A stretch of DNA of 64,000 nucleotides from Mortierella alpina (GCA_029449245.1 JANATF010000014.1:748501-812500); one strand, 5' to 3'. Counted from the stretch's first letter, positions 1 through 12,135 are shown. A program made the numbers and translations. Notes: generated by a model not told the origin, from the letters alone.

Positions 1-1778
1 GTAGTTTCCGTTGGAGTGCAGATATCGCGTTTGCAAATCGGACACTATCGAGAAAACACACAGAAATGAAGTAAGGACTGTGCTCTTACACTCTCTCACG
101 TTCTCTCACACTCTTTTTTTTTTGTTTGGGACATGTGTGCACAATTAGCTCAGGCCTTTGCCAACTTACGAATTTCTTGCGAGTGGTAAGCCAGTTGTCG
201 ATACAAGCTACGTGATACTCGTGTTTACAAGGCAAGACCCTAAGCTCTGTCTCATCTTCAAAGTCATCGAGGCAAATGACGCACTCAACTGGGTCGTTCT
301 CCTTGACTTTGGACGAGTAAAAGACTTTGATAGGGAGGTTGCTGACGACTTCTGTGGGAGCCAGGTCCGCAATCAGGTGCTGACGGAGTCGGATCCTCCA
401 GATAAAGTACAAAAAGAGGACCACGAATGCTGGCGAGAGGATGATGAAGATGATTACGTCCAGCACTGGCCTACAGTTAGGGAAAAAATTGATCCAGTAG
501 GATGTTTAGACAGGTGGGCGTTCTGGTGGTGTTCGGGTTTGGGTTTGGACTGGAGGATGTTATCTGCCGTTTTTGCACATTACCAGTTCATGTCATCTGG
601 CGTCAAGGCGACTTTGTAGCCCTTGCCGAGCTCTGTGCTCAGGAACAGCAGCTCCCGGTAGTGGTGTTGCGCGATGAATACTGAGGGGATAAGTACGTCC
701 GAGGTGTCCTCTATTCTCCCGTGGTGAAGCAAGAGGTTAGTCTCGGCATTATTCTATTAGCATATGCAACATAGTGCACGAGCAGACGATAGACACAAGC
801 ATGTTGGAAAGCATAGGGCAGAGGGAAGGAGAAAGCGGGAGGAAGAGCGAGCGAGCCATGGAAAATGAGACCCGGGTAAGCTCGATATGTGTAGGAGGTG
901 TACAAGCACACACAGCTGTATTCCTTACTGCGTCTTTTTTGTTTCTCCTCCCTACTGATCTCTCTCCCTCTTCTCCTCCTTCTCCTATATTCCCTCTCTT
1001 GTCGCCACTTCCTCGCAGAGAATGCACGGTAGTGTGGGCACACAGAGGAGCACAAGACCCCCTCTTTCGTGTAGATCTCGTCGTTGTGGGGAGGATGGTA
1101 CGCGCATTGCACAAAAACAAAAGAGGGACACAAGGCGTGAGATTGTTGTTGTGCAGCGCTTTGCCCACCAAGGGCAGTTGGGCAATGGATATGCGTGCAG
1201 TTACATCTGCTTCTCCCCCCGCTTCAATGCACACTTGGCGAGGACATTCTCTTTACCTCGAGCATACATGGTTATCAGACCACTCCGTTGATTATCGCCC
1301 ACGATGACGGCCTTTGCGCCGCTGGCCTGCATGTTGCGCACCTTGTCGACAAAGCTACAGGTGCCTCCTCGCTCGACGAGTGCGACCCAGGGCAGGTCCG
1401 GGGGTGTTCCCGTGACGGGGTTGCAACCAGACTGGTCCGAGCCCTCGAGGCTCTCGACGGGTATAAGGAAGAGGACGATGCCTTCTTCTGGGATGCGAGG
1501 GCCAAAGGCTGCTGTTCTGTCGACATAGGTATCGTTGGTTGCCTGTGTTGAAGTGGGAAGGAGACGTTTGAGTTCAAAAAGCAAGTAGAAGAGGATGTGA
1601 ATGTCCATTGCCAAGCAGTTTCCCGGAGAATAAAAAAAAAAAATAGCATTGTGTGAAGTTTAAAAGGGTGCGTTACGAGGACGACGATGGTGGCATCGGT
1701 GGATTCGAATGAGGATATGAGCCAGACGACGATGCAGATCCAGTTTAGGAACAGCAGGAAGGAAGCGCCGCGGAACAT
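1..1778 (-). CDS. PA-TM-RING E3 ubiquitin ligase (3' end outside window)
   Basis: Five exons fit: 1778-1677, 1542-1257, 710-584, 470-170 and 44-1, all GT-AG and in phase; the gene runs off the left edge. Order of parts: a hydrophobic signal sequence (exon 1), a protease-associated (PA) luminal domain in exons 2-3 with WVALVERGGTCSFVDKVRNM, one transmembrane helix at the start of exon 4 (IIFIILSPAFVVLFLYFIW), then a cytosolic RING-H2 finger. The finger is CVIC, CKHEYH, and a last CPIC pair supplied by the final exon. This is the layout of the RNF13/RNF167/GRAIL family, endomembrane ubiquitin ligases whose PA domain faces the lumen. The start was chosen because it opens the signal sequence. Intron 2 is long (546 nt) and carries CT-rich tracts. 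Substrate cannot be inferred. Confidence 0.9.
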
Positions 1779-2238
1779 GGGGCGTGTATGTGGGTGTGGG
1801 CGTGTGCTGGTGGTGTGTGCTGGTTGTGTGCGTGGGCGTGGGTGAGCGTGGGTGAGTGCGTGCAAGTGAGGAAAATGGGGTGGCAGCTCAAGAAGGGGAT
1901 AGAGTCTGGCTGTCCAGAAGGGAAAGGGGGATATCGACCACTGGCGGGACCGCGCCTTTTCTCCTGCGCGCGTGCCGTGCCTGTCCGCCTGCAAGGCCCT
2001 CCTTCTGCCTGCGCGCCCCTCAACTGCACGTCATGAAATCGTCGATCAACAAGTGCCATCGCAGTGCAATCGCAGTTCAATCCTTTGCACATCCATCCCT
2101 TCACACCAGCTCCTCTTCATCCTCGTCCTTCATACCGAACCTTGTAGCAGGACAGAGCCAGGATTGACACGCGCCACTCCCATTGAGCCAAACAGAAAAA
2201 GGGTCTCGACCACGCGAAATAAACAGCAGATCCTAGCC
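1779..2238. other. Divergent intergenic region
   Basis: It separates the ubiquitin ligase from LEO1, which are transcribed away from each other. It holds GT-rich simple sequence around 1788-1865 and a CT-rich stretch before the LEO1 start. I see no clear TATA box and no supported ORF. Confidence 0.6.
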
Positions 2239-4377
2239 ATGTCGGATTCAGAGCACACACCCCAGCCTGCTGAGGACCCCCACCAGGGCCTCTTTGGCTC
2301 AGATGACGAGGACGAGGACGACAACCCACAGAGCCAGGATCAGTCTCAGTCCCAGGACACTCGCCAAGATTATGCAGGCAGCGACTCTGATTCCATGGAG
2401 AGGCGTCCTCGCAGACGAAACAACCGCTTCAGCGATGATGAAGACGACACTGCCGACAACGAGGACGAGCCAGACAATCACAGCTCTGGTGGCAAGGTCA
2501 AGAGAACCGTCGGCCGCATCAATGACGACGAGGAAGAGGACGATGAGCAGGACCAACGGTCTGACAACGAGCGTGGCAATCAGCAGGCAAGTCTCGGTGA
2601 TTTGTTTGGAGACGAAGGCAGCGAGAGCGAGGATGATCATGCGGCCCGCAGGAGGGAATCGCCACGAAGGTAATCTTTCGTCGAAATCCATTGTCCGTGC
2701 GTGTACAATGCTTGTCCCACGTCGACTTTTTGGATGTTTTACTTAATTGTATTCGATTCAACGTAGATCGCCATCCATCGACGACTTCATTTCCGACGAC
2801 TCGGAGAGCACAAGAAGGAGGAAGGAAGGAAAGCAGAGGAAGAGTGATCGCCGCGACGATCGCTCGGACGATGATGACAGAGGTATGGACAACGAGTATG
2901 GAAGCTCTCAACCTAGGAGGAGGATCGAGAACCGCGTTTCAGTGCAGCTGCCGGACATTGGACTTCCTTACAGCTCTGATGGCAAGGTATGCGCAGAATA
3001 TCTTGCTTCCCCATGGAGCGAACAATTCGCAAGCGCTTGCAAACTCCCTATTCCTAACAAGGGCTCATTCTTTCATTCGATCCCAGACCTTTTTGTCGCG
3101 CCTCCCCAACTTTTTGAACGTTGACACCAAACCCTTCGACCCAGACACGTACGATGATGAGCAGGAAAACAACGTGGACGAGTCCGAGACCAGTCAAAAG
3201 ATCAAACTCAAGGTTGAAAACACCATTCGCTGGCGCTTCAGGAACGGACAGGATGACCCCAGCATCCCAGCTGCAGAGCGCGAAAAGGAATCCAACGCAC
3301 GCTTCGTTCGCTGGTCCGACGGAACAATGTCTCTTGTGCTCGGCGATGAGATGTTCCAGGTTAATGCTCAGACACTTCAGAACCAACACCAGTTCTTGGT
3401 AGTCCACCATCCCTCAGAACTCATGCTTCAGACGCAGCTGGCCTTCACAGACACCTTGACGTTCCAGCCACACTCGACACAATCATTAACGCATCGCAAG
3501 CTGACGGCAGCCATTGCAGGCAAGCACGTCAAGAACGTCAAGACTGTTATGGTCGCCACTTTGAGTGACCCCAAGGCTGCCAAGGAAGCCATTGAGCAGC
3601 GTGAACTGGAACAGGTTCGCAGTCGTCGCAAGGTTGCTGCTGAGAGAAGCCGACATGCCAGGGCAACTGGACTCACTGCTCGTGGACTGGAGGAGAGTGA
3701 CGGGGAGGTTGACGAGGACGATGAGGACTTTGAGGCCGAGGAAGAAAGGAGACGTGAGAAGATTATGGTAAGCGAGCCTGTGATATTTTATGGTTGTTTC
3801 CTTATTTATTGATAGCTCGAAAGTACTCAGTAGCCCCATGCTAACCCCGACTCTCGTCTTTCTTGATATGTTATCGTAGTCGATCAAGAAATCTGGATCG
3901 GATAACTACAAGTCCAGGAACCGCTACTCTAGCGACGAGGAAGAGAGTATGGATGATGAAGATAGCAGACGGGATCGCCATAGACGGGACAGGAGCAGAG
4001 AGAGAAGCCGCGATCGCAGCGGAGATAGACGTCGTGGACGCAGCCGCAGCCGTAGTCGAACTCCCCGCAGCCGCAGCCGCAGCCCTGTCGAACGCCGCCG
4101 CCACGGCGACAGTGGACGGCGGGGTCGTAGCTACAGCCGCAGCCCTAGCCGCAGCCCAAGTCGAAGCCGGAGCCGTAGCCCTCGCAGCCCTCGCCACAAG
4201 CGTCGTCCCCGTGATGAGCGCGATGATGATGTTGACGCGGAAGGCGAGGATGAACATGTGGAACGCAGGGTAGCTTCAGAGGATGAACGCCAGGACGAGG
4301 AAGATGACGAGGAGGAGCAGGCTATGCAGAGGCGCCCCAAGAAGAGAAGAACTGCTCTGGACAGTGACGATGAGTAG
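2239..4377 (+). CDS. LEO1: Leo1, Paf1 complex subunit, with RS-rich tail
   Basis: Exons 2239-2669, 2767-2986, 3087-3767 and 3880-4377 give 609 residues. The N-terminus (1-215) is very acidic with SDDEDEDD-type runs and an LFGSDDE motif, typical of Leo1. The conserved Leo1 core follows (about 218-444), with LPNFLNV, PFDPDTY, ENTIRWR and NARFVRWSDGTMSLVLG. Leo1 belongs to the Paf1 complex, which travels with RNA polymerase II and supports histone modification and elongation. The oddity is the last exon: residues about 474-552 are an arginine/serine-dipeptide domain like that of SR splicing factors, followed by an acidic basic-flanked end. I know of no such RS domain in yeast or animal Leo1. The start is the first ATG of the acidic region. 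Family assignment is very secure. Confidence 0.96.
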
Positions 4378-4562
4378 AAACTGGGACGAAGAATGGATTG
4401 ACACAGCGCCATTTTGTGCAGGCGCTACAGTTGAAACACCCACATCAAAAAATGAAAATACAGTGCCCAGTCCTGGTCGATCTATGAGCAACTCGGCTTT
4501 TATTCATGCTTGTCTACAAAATGGAAGGGTATGCGGGAGTTGCTTGCTGCAGTGTGGATTTT

Positions 4563-5771
4563 CTAGATATCATCGACCATCAGAATTGCTTCAACACGCT
4601 TCTTGCACTCTTGAAGGACCAAAGTGCGTATCAGATCTATGACCTTGCTCTCGCCAAACGACTTTTCGGACCCATCAGGAAGGACTATGGTCTCGATGGG
4701 CAGAACCAGCCTCGACGTACCTATGTGTGGAGAGTTTTGCAGGGATGAAAAAGGTCACTACCTGTTTGAGCAAATGGGCAAGCAGTGACTGGTACAGCTG
4801 AGAGCATCTACTTACTTGTAATGAAAGCGCCCTCCCACTCGTCAAGATTTTTCAAGTTGGGGAACTTGAACTCGATCGGGATCTTTTGCTGTTTGCAGAC
4901 TGCCAGCACGACCTTGAGGATGGTACCATTTACTACACTGTCCAGAGGAGCTGTGACAATGGTTTGTCGAGCACCGTCAAGAGCAAACAGGTTGGACGAT
5001 AGCCCCTCGTACAGATCCTGGGAAGCATAATCCAAGAGCAGAGCCTCGTTCATGTCTTTGGATAAGTCCGCTTCCAGTGCGCTCCGATCCCGAACCCATT
5101 GCGAGTCCTTTGTTGTGGCATGTTGGCGAGGAGAGCCGTGAACTTTGACTTTGCACCGACGCTCTGTGAGGATCTTCAACGGCTCGACCTGTGCAACGAG
5201 AAGGGGTTCACTGGTCTAGTAAGGAAATATTCGGTGTTAGACACAGCCCTAATATTCCCCTTCAGCATCAGAAAAAAAAAAGTCGAGTCGCTCCTCGGTG
5301 AAGGAGATCGACGCATCTATCTTTTACCTGTGTATTCCATGTGCACAGTACTGTTACTTTGGCCTCATCCAGATCCTTGGACTGTTTGTAATATGCCTTG
5401 AGGGCTGCCCGTATCAGCTCTGCCATTTCGGTCTTGAGAGTCTCTGGGTCTCTGTAAGGTGCGAGGCCTTTTCTTACAGTCGCAGCCTCGGCGATGTCAG
5501 CCTGCTCCGACTCTGGAAAGTGGATTTGAGAGAGGGAGTTCACGAGGCGAGTGACATGGCCGGAAAAGTCCATGATCCCGACCCGTTCAAACGTGCGCAT
5601 GGCTGTGTAAGCCCCCGGTGGGTAATCCAGCAGAACTGTTTTAGCACTTTTGTCGGTGTAGGACGCCGAGATGTTGTCGGAGGGTGAATCGGAGAGGGCG
5701 GTGGAAGGATGCTTGCGCACGGCGAGAACGTGTCGTGGCATGGAGGGTGGGAGGATGGTGGTTGGTGACAT
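4563..5771 (-). CDS. Aminotransferase class IV-like PLP protein
   Basis: Exons 5771-5328, 5188-4816 and 4720-4563 give 324 residues. The fold family is visible from GAYTAMRTFE near the N-terminus, a DRSALE/MNEALLLD segment, LYEGLSSNLFALDG, VNGTILKVVL, and a C-terminal EGAFITSTSRLVLPIETI. These match class-IV pyridoxal-phosphate aminotransferases (branched-chain and D-amino-acid type), and more closely the shorter eukaryotic D-amino-acid aminotransferase-like proteins of unknown substrate. Lys175 in ATTKDSQW is the likely PLP lysine by position. An ATG 18 codons upstream (5825) is in frame, but a TATA-like TATTATAG lies just above it, so 5771 is the likelier start. Its 3' end converges on LEO1. 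No signal or membrane segment; probably cytosolic. Substrate is unknown. Confidence 0.8.
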
Positions 5772-7982
5772 GGTTCTATGTGTAGAGGAGAAATCAGGAA
5801 AATGAAATGAAGAGAGCTTTGTCATCGAAGGATGCTATAATAGAAGGTGTACTGAGGAGCGCAAGCGCGGAATGTTAAGGCTCCTTAAGATTTTTCCTTT
5901 TTTTTTTTCGGCGCTCATTCGCGTTGCGAATGCGCTATCCAAATGACGCGTGAACTATGCAGATCCCTTGGGCGCGAGGCACATCAGGGCGCCGCACGTT
6001 GATGACTGATCTGGTGAGGTCTATATGCCCCGTCTCCTGGTCAAAAATAGCAAGGCTCCCCGCGGGGGGGTTTGGAGATATGCAAGCAATCGTCGAGAGG
6101 CGAAGCGTGCATAGTCGGAAACAGTCGATCCCCCCCTGAGAGACGAAGAAAATGGCGAAGCCGTTTCGTATAAAAGCGTCGCTTCTGTGCTCAACACTGC
6201 TATTTCTTTCCTTCAACCTTCACCCTCCATTCCTCATCGTCCATCCTCCACCCTCCACTCCTTCACCTTCAAGCCACAACACAATAACCATCGATGATCA
6301 GGTTCCATACCCAGGTTACCGCCTCAAGTCCTAAGCAAGTAAATCACGAGAGATGAGAGAGGCAGCTCAAGCAAGAACTTACCCAAAGCCAGATACATCA
6401 AGACTTCCAACCGTGAAGGACTTACACATCTCAAGGGCAACATCGAAAGAGAGAGGTCCACCTTATGATCCGACCGTTAGACCGTTAGACCGTTGGAAAG
6501 AGTGCCTGGCCTTTGGCAGTTGAACTGATCGCAAAACACTTACTGACCGAAATTGAAAGAAAGGGCTGAGCCAAACGAAGATCTAACCGTTCCGAGAGCA
6601 TCCTCGTAAGACTGCGAGCCATTGACGTGAAATTAATAACCGCCGTACTTTGGATCCGACCTTTCTGAAAAGCTATCGAAACTGAAGATATACTGCTCAT
6701 TGCCACTCAGCGAAGCACCAAGCTCTGAAACCCCTTTGCAAAAGGTCTTACTTGCCTCGAAGGAAAGTTCTGCCAACGTAAGAGAAAATAAGAAATATCT
6801 CCTATCACTTCAAAGACACTCGCCATGTCGGAAAGAGAAACATGCCACAGCTGAGCTCTGTCAAGAAAAGAGAAAAGAAGACCTAGAGCAAGACTTTACT
6901 GAGAGTACATAATGGCCTTCGATATTTGACGACGAGAGAGTTTCCCCTTTTGAACAACTTACATTTTTATCGAAGCAACGAAGATCCTTAATGACCAGCC
7001 GAAGAGCAGAGAAAAACCTGCAATTACCCTTCGCAATTCAAATATCGAATCAGAGCCTCAGAGCCGCGGCTCCGTGAAGACATTGAAAACTACTGCAGAC
7101 GATGCAATAGAGAGATAGATACCATTTCTGGCGGCATTGTCAATAGCGGATGCTAAACTGTGCCTGACATGCCGTTTAATATGATATGGCAGCCATACCA
7201 GACATGGACTTGTAACTTCACGCAGCATGCCACATCCACAGTAGACACGGTTACTTGGTCAGCTCTGGACAATGGTTCCGTATATTAAGAGGGCGTACAT
7301 CAAGGGATGTCGTGACACCTTTTTTCACTAATCTCCTTACCACCAGCACAGTAATTCTAACTTTGATCGTTTCCTCAAACCGTATAGGGCTGGCTAAAGG
7401 CTTGGGCGGGAATTTGAAGGAACATCCGGCAGCTGGACATTGACTACTTCATGGCTATGGATCCGTTTTCCCTCTGCTCAGTTAGACTTGTTTGAAGCAT
7501 TCATAAATGACCTTACAGCACGATACCCCATAACTGCATGCTTCACTCAGTTTACCGTTTGTTGCCAGGTTGTCTGATTTCCCAGAAGTTTGGTATGATT
7601 TAAAGAGAGCCGATGGTGAGCCGCGTGCGGAAGCTGGTCAGTGCCATTAAACAGGCAGGGCGGACAATTGGGGTATCCGCAACAATTGCTTTGCACTTCA
7701 TGAAGTCGGCGCAACAGGACCTGAGAGTCAAATCATAGCCAGGTACCGATTTGAAGCCACTTTCGAACGCGTTCAATGGTCCTCGCGTTCCCCTTCGACT
7801 CTCTTTCTCGTTGTTCTTTTCCTCCCCTTCTCCTACACGAACACACCCACTCTCTCTCTCGCACACACCCGCAACACGCACAAACGCACACGGCACACAC
7901 ACGCACAAACGCACACAGCACACACACGCAGATACGTAGATACAACAGCAAGCGATAACATAGCTTCTCAGAGCTCAGCAGC
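5772..7982. other. 2.2-kb region without a gene model
   Basis: No ORF here has family features or a consistent exon set. A TATA box at 6169 is followed by a CT-rich leader and short ORFs (about 6295-6350, 6352-6525, 6700-6912) ending in frame-breaking stops. This could be a decayed gene or a non-coding transcript. A short direct repeat of ACCGTTAG occurs near 6474-6492. From 7830 to 7935 there is CA/CT-rich simple sequence forming the leader of the next gene. Confidence 0.5.
6169..6176 (+). promoter_or_regulatory. Orphan TATA box
   Basis: TATAAAAG is followed at the right distance by a pyrimidine-rich leader like those of genes in this window, but no intact gene follows. It may mark the promoter of a lost or non-coding gene. 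Confidence 0.4.
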
Positions 7983-10982
7983 ATGTCGCAGCCCAATGAC
8001 TCGCCCATCCCACTGAGGCCTGCATTGCCCTTGCCACAGTCTGCTCTCGACCAAAAGTCAGATCCTGGCAACAATGGTATGTGAGGATCAGGCGCCGATT
8101 GCTCATTGCGGCCCGTGCTGGTAGAAATCAGCCTGCTAACTCTTCGCTGTTCCCAGGTCCCGCTGCTGTCCCTCATGCCCAGTCTACGGACTTGATTATT
8201 ATGCAGGACGCTCATGGACAAAATGAACCTGTCAATGAACTTGTCGTTCAACCTGTCCTAGACCCTGTCGTTCAACCTGTCATTGCACCTGTCGTTTCTA
8301 CACCACCATGGATGAAACATGGATCGGATGCCATCGCCAGCATGCCAGCAGGACTCTTGGAAAACGCGCTAGGTCAAGGTTCGCCGCCAAGTGCAGAGGT
8401 TACAACAACTGAAATCCCCACCATTCATTCTACCGTTGCCGTTCAACCTGTCATTGAACCTGTCATTGAACCTGTTGTTTCTGCACCACCACGGATGGAA
8501 CTTGGATTGGATGCGATCGACAGCACGCCAGCACGACCTTTGGGGAGTGTGCCAGAGCCAGCTTCACCGTCAAGTGCACACGTTACAGAAACTGAGATCC
8601 CTACCACCCAATCTACCCAAAATACGCGGGTAGAAATCATGTCACTCAATGAGACGACAATCGCCGACACCACACCCACCGAACCCTTCATGCATCAACC
8701 GCTAAAGGACGACCAGGAAACGATACCCACTGGGGCCTTGCTCACAGAACCCACCAAGGCACAACCTTTAAAGAAGGCGAAAGGAGTGAAACGCAACAAA
8801 GCGACAGTCGCCGAAGCCATCAGGATTCTGCCTGTGAGGAAAGTGAAAGAAACGAAACGCGCCGAAGCGATGCTCGCTAAGGCTGCAAAGGCGGAGCCTG
8901 CAAAGAAAGCAAAAGTACCGGGAGCGAAACTGGCCCAGATATCGGCTGCGGAAGCTGTAACGGCACGCCCCTCCAAGAGAGCAAAGGTCACGGATCCTAC
9001 GGAAGCCTTAATCAAACCCACGGATGGACGACCATCAAAAAGAGCAAAGGAAGCGTCGTCAAGTGTGCAGGACAACAGTGCTGAAGCTGAAATGCCTGCC
9101 CCTGTACAGCAGCAGACTGGACGGCGGGGGCGAACTGTTGCCAAACCAAAGCCTTCGAGAAGAGTTCAAAAATCGTCCACGACTGGCGCAGGAGTCGAAA
9201 ATAACCCTGCTATTGTACAAAACCAGGACGAGCATGACAGCAAAACTCTATTGACAGCGGCCGAGGAAACTGGATCATCAGCGAGATCGACTGAACAATC
9301 GCCCTCCACCTATGCCTTAGCTGCTGATAATCCAGACGTTGCTCGAAAGAGGCAGCGGAAAATAAAGGCGGCGCCACTCGATGAAGCAGTACCACGGCAA
9401 CCGCTTGGCCGCGACGAACCCATTGAGACGGTGTGTGAACAGGTCATCGATCCAGTCATAGTTGCAAAAAAGCGTCGCGGCCGGACTAGAAAGGCGGTAT
9501 TTGCTGATCCAATCCCCTCAATCAACAATCCAACGGCCACTCCTTCCGGCGATTCAAGTGCGGTATGCGCTCCCGTTGCCGATGACACCAAAGATGCTGC
9601 ACCTCGACCACGGGAGCGAGCGCGGAGCAAAAAAAGTTCACAGAGTGGTACCAAGCGCAAGGAACCAGAGCCGAAACAGTCGTCAGCCAAGAAGCAACCG
9701 ACAAAATCGAAACCCAGGAAGTCAGGCAAGGCGGTTTACGAGGACGACGATGAACGGATGTACGAAGAAGCCATCAAGGACAGAGGAGTGCGGATATGGG
9801 AAACATTCCCTATGGATAGTAATTGTAAGGCCATCAAACGTGGACTGTATAACTCTGTGGACCATTGGATCGAGTGCTTGACATCCTAGTCTAACCTCTT
9901 AATGATGATTTAATAGGGTGCATCGATAAATGGGCACAGATGCTTGGCGTTCCAATGCGGACGTTGCCCATATCCGAAGAAAAGGAATGCTTGACGTTCC
10001 CGTTCGATATGACAGAGCTGCAGGCCACAGGGAGCGCGGATCGTGTTCGAGTAAGTGTGATATTATACTTGATATGAGGCTGTTTGGTCGATGCTAACTA
10101 ACGGCTCGTTTGCAACACACTCTCTCCTGATAGGCGTTCATTTTCTTTGGGCCAGATTCGCTCCAAAGGGAACCTCCCAAAGGTGACACGGACTCTTTTG
10201 CCATCCCATTCCTGAGCCAGGTTAGATGACGTGCAGCATTAATGCGATCTGCTGTTACATTTTACATTGCATTTATACTGATATATGCGCTCTCGTACGT
10301 TATAGCAATCGGTCGGCTACGGCCATGCTGTCGACAGCTGTGCGTCATTGTCGTTTCTCAACATCGCAATGAACTGCCCGGATATCTTGGAGAATGGTCC
10401 AGCATCCATGCAGCAGCTGCGAGCTACGCTAGATGATGAAGAAAAAGTACAATCGATCAAGGTAAGAGTTGATGATGAGTTGATTATGCATTTGTATGTT
10501 TGGCTTGTTTCCGATACTATTGGCCATATCAACTGACAATTCGTTTGCTTTTCACTATATAGCACGCCTGGCGAGTGTTTGATCAGTCCGTTATGGGGGA
10601 GCAAGTGCACGAAGTGCACAACAGGATTGCAGTGGCCGAGGACAGTGTGAATGAAGAGCATCCGCCATACAATCCAAAGGAGCACATGAGAAAGACTCGG
10701 TACTCACAGAGGAGGGCACAGGCAATGCAGCAGGATACATCTGCATCTGGGCCTGCTTCTGGTAGTGAACATGAGCAAAACAATGCCTTCCACTTTACGG
10801 CGCTGATGAAAATTGGAGGGCAGGTTTGGGAGCTTGACTCGATGGAAACCGAACCCATAAGGATATCATCCGCCGAGGAGTCGGATTGGCATGTGGAGGT
10901 CAGCAAGTATCTCCAGTTTTTGACCAAGGACCTTTCTACATATCAAAAAAATTATAATTGCAGACTGATAGCAGTCGTGTAA
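7983..10982 (+). CDS. UCH-family deubiquitinase with long repetitive N-terminus
   Basis: Six exons (7983-8076, 8157-9824, 9917-10050, 10134-10220, 10306-10461, 10563-10982) give 852 residues. The C-terminal part (from about 575) is a peptidase C12 domain. It has PMDSNWCIDKWAQMLGV at its start, DSCASLSFLNIAMNC with the presumed nucleophile Cys673, EQVHEVHN, and FHFTALMKIGGQVWELD with His790 and Asp805 spaced 15 apart as in known UCH enzymes. The usual oxyanion Gln six residues before the cysteine is replaced: Gly667 sits there, followed by His668. The N-terminal 570 residues look disordered: two copies of a ~65-residue Pro/Val repeat, many KKAK/KRAK basic patches and possible nuclear signals. 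UCH37/BAP1-type enzymes are the nearest relatives by layout. It probably acts in the nucleus if active. Confidence 0.85.
8243..8630 (+). repeat. Two tandem ~195-bp coding repeats
   Basis: Two adjacent copies of a ~65-codon unit lie inside the UCH gene. Each starts with VQPV followed by further P-V-I/L steps, then PPxM, DAI and ends with an S/T-rich TEIPT segment. The unit's own start is itself a short repeat (VxPV every four to five residues). The copies have diverged but remain in frame. Confidence 0.8.
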
Positions 10983-11485
10983 TATAAAGCATTTTGATGT
11001 TATAAACATAACAACTGCAAGGCACATTCAGGCGCGGAAAATAAGATGGTAGAGAGATGGGCGATCAGACCTAGGCGAGCGACCTCACCTAGGCGAACGA
11101 TCAGACCTAGGCGACGCGCGCTGTGGAGAAACCTTAACGCGTTCATTTCATCGCCTCCAACTCGTTGGTCCTTGATACTTTCGGGTATTCCAGAAAAAGA
11201 CGATACCGTTCCGCGTGATAACGCCTCATTCTTCTCTGTAGGCTGTGGTGTAACAAAGGCGAAGCCTGCATAGCACATGAGCCCGCGTTCAATTGCCAAA
11301 GAGTTTTGCCACCCATTGCGAGAGAAAGAAAATTTAAAAAGAACTCGAGCTGGAGCTCAACTGGCTATTTTTTTGTCATCGTCGTCACTTTTCCTAATTA
11401 CACCATCCACACTTGCAGCACACACCACAAGCACAGTTTCTATCCCCTTTTGTCACCTTTAAAAGCACTTGCTTGAGAGTATAGG
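10983..11485. other. Intergenic region with 18-bp repeats
   Basis: It runs from the stop of the UCH gene to the start of the interrupted T5orf172 gene, on the same strand. It holds the 18-bp tandem repeat and, nearer the downstream gene, an AT-rich TTTAAAAAG element near 11333 and a CT-rich leader. Confidence 0.6.
11069..11122. repeat. Three 18-bp tandem repeats
   Basis: The 10-mer ACCTAGGCGA recurs at exactly 18-bp spacing (11069, 11087, 11105), separated by variable 8-mers. It holds the CCTAGG palindrome and could be a protein-binding array or a chance minisatellite. I cannot assign a factor. Confidence 0.7.
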
Positions 11486-12135
11486 ATGATCTTCGAAGAA
11501 TCCAAGAGCCGAGAGCAGGAGAGCACCCATCGCGCGGAGGAGTCCATATACTCCCAGCGACATGAAGCCTCGTACGATGAAGACCTTGCGGCAGAATTTT
11601 ATATTGACGAGTTCAACGAAATGGTCTCCTTCGACAATGTATCCTCGACCCCAAATAACAATACGACAGTCATTGCGAAGGTACCTCGTGAATCGTCAAG
11701 CAGGAAGCCTGCAGAGATGGGACTGGCAGTCGTATCAAGAAACTCGAGAGCTGCGCCGGATGATCAGATATGGAGTATTGAGACGGCAACGCAGAGATTG
11801 ATAGAGTTGAATATGGGAGGCACGACCAGTGAACCAACTGTTGTCTATGGCAGGACAGAAGACCCTTATAGTTGCGCTTGGATGCACTGTAGAGAAACCA
11901 GCCCTCCTGAGCTGCAGCTACCCAGCGGCATGGAATTTTACTGTCCCGGTCACTACAGACCGGGGTCGGAACCTGACATTTGGCGCATGCAATGCGTAGG
12001 GCGAACGAAGCGCGGCTTGCGTTGCGGCTTGCGTGACTACCACGTACTTCATCCTGGCGTTAAAGCATATGAATACCGATGCCATTTCCACTGGTCCACC
12101 AAGCGGGGTCTCCTTTTTCGAGCCAGTCCATTGTA

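Noticed and set aside
711-1307. Several overlapping ORFs of up to 177 codons on both strands
   Set aside because: They lie in the long intron 2 and PA exon of the RING gene and have composition from CT/GA tracts, not protein-like content.
3871-4412. Ala-rich and Ser-rich ORFs opposite or out of frame with the Leo1 tail
   Set aside because: They are shadows of the RS-coding repeats.
11069-11122. CRISPR-like repeats
   Set aside because: Too short, too few and in a eukaryotic genome.
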